NCBI GenBank assembly: GCA_026989505.1
Contig: JALSJF010000002.1
Span: 1-35,634 of the forward strand
Length of the DNA stretch: 35,634 bases
Direction: 5' to 3'
Source: Cyclobacteriaceae bacterium
GTDB taxonomy: Bacteria > Bacteroidota > Bacteroidia > Cytophagales > Cyclobacteriaceae
In this document: piece after piece, positions 18,267 through 24,735 of the stretch
Layout of the letters: every line of letters begins with the position of its first letter
Numbering within the stretch: the stretch's first letter is position 1
Made by a program: the position numbers and the translations under genes
The notes under the pieces: model-generated
Seen by the model: the letters and a program-made list of their open reading frames with translations, nothing else
The model's database searches: none
Told to the model about the DNA's origin: nothing

Positions 18267-19487
18267 TCATTTCCGCTTTTTGAAATATGTCCCAAAAGCA
18301 TTTTCTTTTTCAAATGAAGCAATAATTAAGTCTTCTTCCAATGTTCGTCTGATGATAGGATTGCCCCGCCATAATTTTGGCTTATATCTGGCATTTTCAA
18401 AATTAGATACACCTTCTAATTCCAGGCCAGGATCCCGGAGTTTGACCGGCTCATCATTTAATCGCTGATAAATAATAAACATGGAGGTAACTTTGGATGG
18501 AAAAACTTCTCCGTTTTGAATAAAATCATAGGTAAATTCTACTGTAATATATTCGATATCACCAGTTCTTTCAGAAAAATTGAACCTATACATATGCTTA
18601 GGGTTTCTCAGTTCAAGGTCTTTGTTACCTTCATACCCCTCAATTTGGTCTGCCCCTAAAGCATGTTCCACTATTGCCATGTATTGAATTAATCGGTTTT
18701 TGGTAATATTATACACAAAGGAGCCATATGTATTGACGGGGTTCAAAAGGCTATGATTGGGCTCATATTTTACCACATGATACGTATCCGTGCCATTTGA
18801 ATAGGTTCTATCAAGAGTAAAATCATAGCCAGAAAAAAAATCTTCAGCAAAAGGCCTGCCAAGCCGCGCCTCATTCGTTTTAAGGCCTGGTGAGTAAATT
18901 ATATTTCCTACGGTAAGGTAAGAAAAGTTTTTATATGACATAAATACATAAGCGGTGTCATATTTTTTCCGGGCAAATCGAGCTTGGTTAATTCTCATTT
19001 TTTTAATGCCATTAGAAGTATAAGCTACGTCATAAAAAGCCTCAATCCATTCGGTAGCTACAGTATCCCTGAAAGTTTTCTGGCGATAGAATGCTTTGCC
19101 ATACTTAATGGGGCTTTCTTTAAGCCAGTCCATCACTTTTCTAACTAAAGGCATTATATCCGTTACTATAACCTCATCAAGCACGATCACCTGAGGGTCC
19201 ATGTATAATACAATATCCTTGCCGGCAGTAATTGATGATATAGGAACATTCAGTGAAGTATAGGCAATGTGAGTCATGAGCAGTGTATCGTCCTCTGAAA
19301 AATTACCGGATAGTTCAAATTCACCATTTTCATTGCTGATTGTCCCTTCACCGGTTTTGGGGGCAAAAATGTGAACAGAGCCAACGGGCTGATTCTTACG
19401 ACTCTCCAGTACTCTTCCTGAAATAACCTGTGCCTTTCCAAAAAAGGACAGTAAAACAAAAAATTGCACTAAAAGATATATCTTCAT
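18267..19487 (-). CDS. Exported protein with CarboxypepD_reg-like N-terminal domain
   Basis: This 406-aa protein has a signal peptide (about residues 1-19, ending GKAQ). A beta-sandwich domain of the carboxypeptidase-regulatory-like type follows (VISGRVLESRKNQPVGSVHIFAPKTGEGTISNENGEFELSG..., residues 21-100). Next comes a DUF5686-like junction (VLDEVIVTDIMPLVRKVMDWLKESPIKY) and a long beta-rich region. Such proteins occur at the Bacteroidota cell surface or periplasm, often near TonB-dependent systems, but there is no TonB plug or barrel here. It overlaps the upstream gene by 4 bp, so it is part of the peptide operon. A role in export, immunity or uptake of the product is possible. Confidence 0.8.
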   Translation of the reverse strand: MKIYLLVQFFVLLSFFGKAQVISGRVLESRKNQPVGSVHIFAPKTGEGTISNENGEFELSGNFSEDDTLLMTHIAYTSLNVPISSITAGKDIVLYMDPQVIVLDEVIVTDIMPLVRKVMDWLKESPIKYGKAFYRQKTFRDTVATEWIEAFYDVAYTSNGIKKMRINQARFARKKYDTAYVFMSYKNFSYLTVGNIIYSPGLKTNEARLGRPFAEDFFSGYDFTLDRTYSNGTDTYHVVKYEPNHSLLNPVNTYGSFVYNITKNRLIQYMAIVEHALGADQIEGYEGNKDLELRNPKHMYRFNFSERTGDIEYITVEFTYDFIQNGEVFPSKVTSMFIIYQRLNDEPVKLRDPGLELEGVSNFENARYKPKLWRGNPIIRRTLEEDLIIASFEKENAFGTYFKKRK

Positions 19488-19879
19488 TTTTTCCCCTTCT
19501 GCTTTTTTTCCTTCTGCATAATTAAATACTTATCTCTAATGTAGTATGGCGGTATATAAGCACCTTCTATCGTCATAAAATGCCTCCCATTAATGTAGTA
19601 ATCCTCAAGTGGAAATACATCGAAATAAAAATTAAGATTAAGATTTGTCTGGTTATTATTAACCGGACTTTTTTTAGAAAGGCTACTCAGCTTATACCAC
19701 CTCCTTAAAGGGTCAATCCCTTTAAATACCCTAAAATCTTTATTAATCTTAGACCTTTCATATTGGTTAAGATAATAATTGAAGCCGTTGGGCTCAGTTG
19801 AAGTTGAGTCAACCTGTCCTAAACAATTGCCTGGATAAATTAAGAAAATAACTAAAACAAATGATGAGATAGGGTTCAT
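19484..19879 (-). CDS. Small secreted protein of unknown family in the peptide operon
   Basis: This 131-aa protein starts, by my choice, at the ATG at 19879, because an N-terminal signal sequence follows at once (MNPISSFVLVIFLIYPGNCLGQ). The longer frame from 19918 adds 13 unlikely residues. The mature part has many aromatic residues (FNYYLNQYERS, NFYFDVFPLEDYYINGRHF, YIPPYYIRDKY) and a very basic tail (KEKKQKGKK). A Cys near the end of the hydrophobic stretch (NCLGQ) leaves a lipoprotein possible. No family is recognised. It lies 59 bp downstream of the peptide gene and overlaps the next gene by 4 bp. It may be an immunity or transport accessory. Confidence 0.65.
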   Translation of the reverse strand: MNPISSFVLVIFLIYPGNCLGQVDSTSTEPNGFNYYLNQYERSKINKDFRVFKGIDPLRRWYKLSSLSKKSPVNNNQTNLNLNFYFDVFPLEDYYINGRHFMTIEGAYIPPYYIRDKYLIMQKEKKQKGKK

Positions 19880-19938
19880 ATTAACAAGTTTGCAAAATAA
19901 GACAAAGCTCGGGCACACAAGGTGCCCGTAACTTAAGT

Positions 19939-20127
19939 TTAGAATTTAATTTTAACCCCAACTTCAGCTTTGACCTTACAGTCTGAAAAATCTCCAGTAC
20001 AAGTCCCTCCTCCCTTTACGATTGGGGTCCATTTACCAAATTCAACCCTTTCTTCCAGTTCTTCAACTTCAAACAATTGTGCCAGTTTTACCTTGTCAGG
20101 CATTCGATTTTTAATTGTAGTTTTCAT
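19939..20127 (-). CDS. Candidate RiPP precursor peptide (62 aa)
   Basis: The peptide has a precursor-like division. Residues 1-30 are charged and helical, with a leader-like LAQLFEVEELEERVEF. Residues 31-62 contain the only Trp (Trp33), a Gly-Gly-Gly run (39-41), two Cys (43 and 50) and an alternating hydrophobic/Lys tail ending KIKF. The FEVEELE stretch recalls acidic leaders bound by RRE/PqqD-like domains, and the upstream M50 protein has such an N-terminal region. The start ATG at 20127 is 20 bp after the M50 stop. There is no signal peptide and no adjacent C39 peptidase transporter. It is too short to assign by family, so context is the main evidence. Confidence 0.7.
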   Translation of the reverse strand: MKTTIKNRMPDKVKLAQLFEVEELEERVEFGKWTPIVKGGGTCTGDFSDCKVKAEVGVKIKF

Positions 20128-20147
20128 TTGTGTTAAACGTTAATTTG

Positions 20148-21383
20148 TCAAGGGTGAGTTATTATATCCGCTTGGTCCACCCTATTTAACCCAAGCTCGG
20201 ATGCTGGTATGTTTCTTTTAAGTACTCTTACCAAACCTTTGCCGATCCATCGCCCAAAAAGCAGGTAGAAGCCTAATACTATCAGGTTCTCAAAGCTGAT
20301 GAAGTTAATGAATGGGTCAATATTATTCCGTAATAGTTCTTTGACCAAATTCAAGATTAGTAAAGGAAAACCTAGTAAAGATTGCCAATATTCAATTATC
20401 ATCCATATTACATACAGGTATAATATGGTTCCATTTGATATTCCATAGAAGATAAGAAAAAATCGACTCCTACTCCATTTCCCAACATTGGTTTGAGACC
20501 TGTTTTTGAGATCAGACCACAAGGTTCTGATAGCTCTGTTCGCTTTTGGTAGCAAATTAGGAGTATTGGTCAAGTCGGAAAGAACCCAGTACCCATCAAA
20601 GCGTATAAAAGGATTTAGCTCCGTTATTGTTTTAACCAGAATAGAAACAGAAACAATTAAATAAACCATTTCATTTGTCAATAAGTAAATGATACACCAG
20701 ATAAAAGCATAGACAATTTCAAGATAAATGCCTCCTAAATTAGCAATGGTACGTTTGTGTTTATCCATACTCCATATGCTGGTAACATCTGCGTAGAGAA
20801 CAGGAAAAATTGAATAAAAGCCAAACCCTATTTCGCCATGACTAACCCCAAATTTTCGACAGGCAGCAACATGACCCAACTCGTGAAGTATCATGGCTGG
20901 GTACACGATAGAGATATACAAAATAAAATTATCCAAACTAATCTTGGTATTATCAAGAGAAAAACAGCCCCATCCAACAGTAAGGGTGAAAACAAAACAA
21001 ATACTGATTACAAACCAAAATATGGTTGGATGGAAAAGTGGTATGAAAGGAGTTGCAAGTAACCCGGAAAAATTAGTGCTAAGCAAAGGCACTTTCAGGT
21101 TGAGGTAACTCTTTTTGCTAAACATTTTGGCATCTTCCGATAATAAAACGTTGGCATTCCCAAACTTCTGTTGTAGAAATTCTTCAAATTCTTGCCTATC
21201 CAATTTCTGCTCAAACTCCTGATTAAATTGATCTAAAACTTCTTGTTGATTTTTAGCATTTCTCAAAATGTCCAAGAGTTTTTTCGTGTAATGATTAACA
21301 AGCAAATAATTGCCATTGGGTGTATTGGCAACCCATTTATTCATGCCAAATGGTGTAATCCATATTTTTTTGATGTAGGTCAT
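20148..21383 (-). CDS. M50-type intramembrane metalloprotease with PqqD-like N-terminal region
   Basis: This 411-aa protein combines an N-terminal soluble domain (about residues 1-80) with a polytopic M50/site-2-protease core. The core has the zinc motif HELGH at 167-171 and a third-ligand segment NPFIRFDGYW (Asp263). The N-terminal domain (NYLLVNHYTKKLLDILRNAKNQQEVLDQFNQEF...) has the layout of PqqD/RRE domains that bind leader peptides. Related M50 proteins are found in peptide loci, such as the YydH type in epipeptide clusters, and are proposed to cut the precursor. The ATG overlaps the stop of the terpene-type gene by 4 bp, and the peptide gene follows 20 bp later. Leader removal is the simplest role. 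Confidence 0.85.
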   Translation of the reverse strand: MTYIKKIWITPFGMNKWVANTPNGNYLLVNHYTKKLLDILRNAKNQQEVLDQFNQEFEQKLDRQEFEEFLQQKFGNANVLLSEDAKMFSKKSYLNLKVPLLSTNFSGLLATPFIPLFHPTIFWFVISICFVFTLTVGWGCFSLDNTKISLDNFILYISIVYPAMILHELGHVAACRKFGVSHGEIGFGFYSIFPVLYADVTSIWSMDKHKRTIANLGGIYLEIVYAFIWCIIYLLTNEMVYLIVSVSILVKTITELNPFIRFDGYWVLSDLTNTPNLLPKANRAIRTLWSDLKNRSQTNVGKWSRSRFFLIFYGISNGTILYLYVIWMIIEYWQSLLGFPLLILNLVKELLRNNIDPFINFISFENLIVLGFYLLFGRWIGKGLVRVLKRNIPASELGLNRVDQADIITHP

Positions 21384-23128
21384 AAGTTGGCAATTTTTTT
21401 TAGTATCACACTTAATACTGTTAGCGTAGTAAACACGCGTTTATGATCGTCAACACAAATATTAACCCCGAAAGAGCTATTCCGCCAACTTTTTACCATG
21501 CTCTGGCTCATGACATCTGTCTGCGGAATCACTAAGATTCGATCGGATTTCCAACTACCATTTACTGTTTGCATACCTGCCAACCAGTCAACAGAACGTT
21601 GGCATTTCTCTTTCAAAAGGTCATCTTGGCTAAAAGCAATAATAAACCAAGCTGTTGCGTAAACTGGGCTCAACCACCAATAAGAACCTAGGCTTCCATT
21701 TTCATTAAGCTGTTTTGCTAAAAATTCTGCTGTTTTGAAGTAAGTTTCTTTTTCGTTGGGAAACAATGACAAAATATAGCAGGCACTTGCTGAAACACAA
21801 TTATGAGAAGTAGCCCAGCCTTTTAAACTAATACTATCATCTAGTTGGATTTGCTGCCTCAGTGCCTGCTCATCAAAATATGTTTGCCAGCCCCCTGCAG
21901 GGTCCTGGAACTTTTTCCATTCATTCAAATCGTACTCCTTGACGTTATCAAACAACAATTTTCGTGCTGCTAAACCAAAAGACATTGAGTCTGCATCTTG
22001 AACAATAGATACATTGTAAGAGTTTTGGTTATCACTTCTATAAGCTAAGGCATCGGATTTTTTAAGACGTTCGATTATATCCGCTGCTAAAGGGTAGTCT
22101 GCCAGAAGAAATGCAGCATAGCTCGAAATCCAATTTTTCCCTAATCCGGCACTCGTCATAAAATCTGATAATGAATACTGGTCTTCGAAACTATTTAGAA
22201 TAAAATTTACACTTCGGTGTATTGTATTTTCAAGCATGCCATTTGTTACATTAGATGACCTCAAAATTGTCTGCGTTGCCAAATTAGCCTTTGCTTTTGT
22301 CTTATCTATAAGTAGTTGTATTTCATCAATCTGTGAACGTGCAATTTCAATTTCGTAGTGAATAAAAGTACATAGTTCTTGGAGGCGGTAATTTATAGCA
22401 ATATGAATGGCTTGTTCGAAGTGTGTAATTGCTTTGGAAATCAGCCTCTGCGCTTGGCCTGAAACATAGAAATACCGATACAAAAATTCATTTGATGGGT
22501 TATTTTGAACTCCTGCTTCCTTCCTTAGTGATTCAAATGTCAAAGCATGTGCATAGGTATATTGTCCAACTTCAATATCGTCTAAGAAGTCATCAACATC
22601 ATCTTTACATTGAAAAGCTATATGGATTTCCTTCAGGAGAAATATTACGTCTTCATTACCTATAGCCACATGTTGGTCTGATAGATGCGAAAGAGCATTT
22701 ACAATAGAGTAGCAGACTGAAGATTTCCCAGTTGCAATTCTGTTAAAATCTTCCTCTGTTAGTTGTTTTTTTTCTGTCGAGTAGTTTTTCTCGGTTCTAA
22801 GCGTAGTAAAATATTTTTCTTTGTTTCGCTCAAAGTCAATCCAAAAAGGGTGATGCGCATCAAATAATAAAGACAACAACTTAATAGCAACTTCAATATG
22901 GTTAAGTGCCTCCTTTAGCCTATAGGTTGCTATCGACTGGTCGAATATCCCATCTATAATAATTAAAGCCTGAAAATATGCAGTTGAAGCCGAGTTCAGT
23001 ACCTCACATTCTTTTTGAGATATTTTGTATATAGGATTGAAAAAATCAATTATTCTTGGATAAAATTCAAGGTTAGTTTGTTGCACTACTACGGCACGCG
23101 AATGCTCTGTCTTTGAAGAAACGTTCAT
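21380..23128 (-). CDS. Two-domain isoprenoid enzyme: class I prenyl-synthase-like plus class II terpene-cyclase-like
   Basis: In this 582-aa protein, residues about 20-290 are helical and carry class I isoprenyl diphosphate synthase signatures: DGIFD at 59-63 (position of the first Asp-rich motif DDxxD, second Asp lost), a GKSSVCYSIVNALSHL helix at 134-149, and FQCKDDVDD at 172-180 (intact second Asp-rich motif). Residues about 300-580 resemble an alpha/alpha-barrel of class II terpene cyclases: DADS at 378-381 (DxDD position with the middle, acid-donating Asp retained), GGWQTYFD, NGSLGSYWW, NGSWKSDR and RVFTTLTVL. No signal peptide is seen. The reaction is unknown. It heads the peptide operon and is coupled to the M50 gene. 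It may prenylate or modify the peptide, or make a free terpenoid. Confidence 0.75.
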   Translation of the reverse strand: MNVSSKTEHSRAVVVQQTNLEFYPRIIDFFNPIYKISQKECEVLNSASTAYFQALIIIDGIFDQSIATYRLKEALNHIEVAIKLLSLLFDAHHPFWIDFERNKEKYFTTLRTEKNYSTEKKQLTEEDFNRIATGKSSVCYSIVNALSHLSDQHVAIGNEDVIFLLKEIHIAFQCKDDVDDFLDDIEVGQYTYAHALTFESLRKEAGVQNNPSNEFLYRYFYVSGQAQRLISKAITHFEQAIHIAINYRLQELCTFIHYEIEIARSQIDEIQLLIDKTKAKANLATQTILRSSNVTNGMLENTIHRSVNFILNSFEDQYSLSDFMTSAGLGKNWISSYAAFLLADYPLAADIIERLKKSDALAYRSDNQNSYNVSIVQDADSMSFGLAARKLLFDNVKEYDLNEWKKFQDPAGGWQTYFDEQALRQQIQLDDSISLKGWATSHNCVSASACYILSLFPNEKETYFKTAEFLAKQLNENGSLGSYWWLSPVYATAWFIIAFSQDDLLKEKCQRSVDWLAGMQTVNGSWKSDRILVIPQTDVMSQSMVKSWRNSSFGVNICVDDHKRVFTTLTVLSVILKKIANL

Positions 23129-23163
23129 GACTACTCAAAACTCTTCGATAAAGAAACAGATCA

Positions 23164-23197
23164 CTACTCCAATAAAACGGGAGTAGGCTATTTTTTT
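23164..23197 (+). other. Hairpin plus T7 run upstream of the peptide operon (antisense orientation)
   Basis: CTACTCC and GGAGTAG (23164-23170 with 23180-23186) form a 7-bp stem followed by TTTTTTT at 23191-23197. It reads as a terminator for rightward transcription, opposite to the operon, whose start codon is 36 bp to the left. It could stop antisense transcription, or be a structured 5' leader of the operon mRNA. Confidence 0.45.
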
Positions 23198-23212
23198 ATA
23201 ACTATCCGTAAT
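23198..23212 (-). repeat. 14-bp inverted repeat, right copy
   Basis: TTACGGATAGTTAT on the minus strand (23211-23198) is the partner of the copy at 17696-17709. It lies directly beside the degenerate transposase at 23223-23445, so it could be the end of that element. Confidence 0.55.
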
Positions 23213-23222
23213 CTATTATTGT

Positions 23223-23445
23223 CCTGTAGCCTCTGACACCACACATCTGAAACAGCCGTAACCGGTCAAACATTCTCGCCAAAGTATATTCAGTTCATTT
23301 TCCAGGCAATTTCATTGAGGTAGTTCTGCATATATTCCTTGCCAATCATGTGGTGGGTACCTAACTGGGTCCTTTTGGTATTTGAAATTATTGTGTGTAC
23401 TAAGGGAAGGACTATTGAAGCTTGTTTGGGTGGTGTTTTTATGAC
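23223..23445 (-). pseudogene. IS1595-type transposase remnant (C-terminal end only)
   Basis: Reading the minus strand from 23445 gives VIKTPPKQASIVLPLVHT, then ISNTKRTQLGTHH, then GKEYMQNYLNEIAWKMN. A stop codon follows, and in a shifted frame ARMFDRLRLFQ. This order (LPxVHxxISNxKR, GTHH, K-Y-x-Q-x-Y-L-x-E, K/R-x-N, FGExxFDRL) is what I know from the C-terminal end of IS1595/ISXO2-like DDE transposases. An in-frame stop sits before VIK as well. Only about 70 codons remain and no element of full length is present. Confidence 0.7.
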
Positions 23446-23469
23446 CTAGTGGCTGCCAACTAACCTGGT

Positions 23470-23504
23470 TTATTCACGAAAATCGTGAATAATGATGTAA
23501 ATTA
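23470..23504 (+). repeat. Palindromic repeat, family A copy 2
   Basis: TTCACGA-AAA-TCGTGAA (23473-23489) is followed by TAATGATGTAAATTA, matching the copy at 16211-16245. Read on the minus strand it would encode NLHHYSRFS-stop, close to the NLRHSSRKS-stop end of the membrane protein at 16215, so the match also has a coding look. Confidence 0.7.
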
Positions 23505-23534
23505 ACAGCCAAACGATTGTTTATCAGTTAATTA

Positions 23535-23579
23535 CATCAGCCCTGCGGGCGAAAAATTCATATGAATTTTTCGGGTTAA
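23535..23579 (-). repeat. Interspersed palindromic repeat, family B copy 2
   Basis: The unit contains a 24-bp perfect palindrome (23550-23573, centred on CATATG) and matches 187-230 in reverse orientation from TTAACCCG to GGGCTGATG. It lies between the transposase remnant and the mdh terminator. Confidence 0.75.
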
Positions 23580-23672
23580 ACACATGGCGGGTCACCCAAA
23601 ATTCAAGTTTTAGAACGTAACACACTGATTATCAAGGGGGATTTTAGAGCGTTCATGTCGTGCACAAAACAT

Positions 23673-23694
23673 AAAAAAAGGCCCCGCAGGGCCT
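23673..23694 (-). terminator. Rho-independent terminator of mdh
   Basis: On the minus strand AGGCCC-TGCG-GGGCCT (23694-23679) is followed by a run of T to 23673. It begins about 20 bp after the mdh stop codon. Confidence 0.88.
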
Positions 23695-23716
23695 GTGAAA
23701 AATAGGCGAAAAAATA

Positions 23717-24646
23717 TTATCCAAGCCGTTCGAGGACTTCCATCACCTCACGCACATGCTGGCGCGAAGTTTCCAACGAAGCTTTCTCTTCTTCGTTCAG
23801 GTCGATCTCGATAAACTTCTCGATGCCGTTTTTGCCCAGCACCACCGGAACGCCCAGATAACAATCATCAATACCGTACTCACCCTCTAACTTCACACAT
23901 ACGGGAAACACCCGCTTCTGGTCTTTCACAATGGCTTCCACCATTTGGGCGGCCGCAGCTCCGGGGGCATACCAGGCCGAAGTGCCCATGAGTTTAACCA
24001 GTTCCCCCCCGCCCATTTTGGTGCGTTGGATAATGGCCTCCAGGGATTCCTGGTCAATTAACTGGGTAACCGGGATACCGGCCACGGTAGTATAACGCGG
24101 TAACGGCACCATAGTATCGCCATGCCCCCCCATTAGCAGCGCCTGGATATCCTTGGGCGAAACATTCAAGGCCTCAGCCAGGAATGCCCGGTAGCGGGCG
24201 GTATCGAGAATACCCGCCATACCAAACACTTTGGTGCGCGGCAGGTTAGAAGTAAGGTGCGCCTGATAGGTCATCACATCCAGTGGGTTGGAGACAATGA
24301 TGATAATCGCCTCAGGAGAATGCTGCACTACATTTTCGGTTACCGATTTAACAATACCGGCATTGGTTTCTATCAAATCGTCCCGCGACATGCCCGGCTT
24401 CCTCGGTAGCCCGGAGGTGATTACCACCACATCCGAACCAGCGGTCTTACTGTAATCGTTGGTAGAGCCGGTAGTACGGGTATCATAAAGGTTGATCGGG
24501 GATTTTTGCCAGATATCCAAAGCCTTGCCTTCGGCCATGCCTTCTTTGATGTCAACTAAAACCACCTCATTGGCTATTTCCCTGTATGCCAATACATCGG
24601 CACATGTTGCTCCAACATTGCCTGCGCCTACTACTGTAACTTTCAT
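23717..24646 (-). CDS. mdh: Malate dehydrogenase
   Basis: This 309-aa LDH-like malate dehydrogenase interconverts malate and oxaloacetate with NAD in the TCA cycle. The dinucleotide-binding GAGNVG (residues 7-12) and Asp32 (VLVDI, NAD rather than NADP) are present. So are the substrate Arg cluster (GLPRKPGMSRDD), the VSNPLDVMTY stretch and catalytic His in MGGHGDTMVPL. The length is normal. The gene appears monocistronic, with a candidate promoter about 39 bp upstream and a strong terminator. Confidence 0.97.
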   Translation of the reverse strand: MKVTVVGAGNVGATCADVLAYREIANEVVLVDIKEGMAEGKALDIWQKSPINLYDTRTTGSTNDYSKTAGSDVVVITSGLPRKPGMSRDDLIETNAGIVKSVTENVVQHSPEAIIIIVSNPLDVMTYQAHLTSNLPRTKVFGMAGILDTARYRAFLAEALNVSPKDIQALLMGGHGDTMVPLPRYTTVAGIPVTQLIDQESLEAIIQRTKMGGGELVKLMGTSAWYAPGAAAAQMVEAIVKDQKRVFPVCVKLEGEYGIDDCYLGVPVVLGKNGIEKFIEIDLNEEEKASLETSRQHVREVMEVLERLG

Positions 24647-24684
24647 TATTTTCTTTGATTAAAATGAATACTTTTGAACAGGTG

Positions 24685-24692
24685 CAAAGCTA
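24685..24692 (-). promoter_or_regulatory. Candidate -7 promoter box for mdh
   Basis: The minus strand reads TAGCTTTG, matching TAnnTTTG, 38 bp before the mdh ATG. No clear -33 TTTG is seen at the usual distance. Confidence 0.45.
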
Positions 24693-24735
24693 CTAAATTG
24701 CACGTTGTTAAGCAGTGATATAGGTCAGTATTTCG

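Noticed and set aside
18172-18468. 98-codon plus-strand frame at the end of the CarboxypepD_reg-like gene
   Set aside because: Overlaps a well-supported gene on the other strand and shows no recognisable features; not a convincing second peptide.
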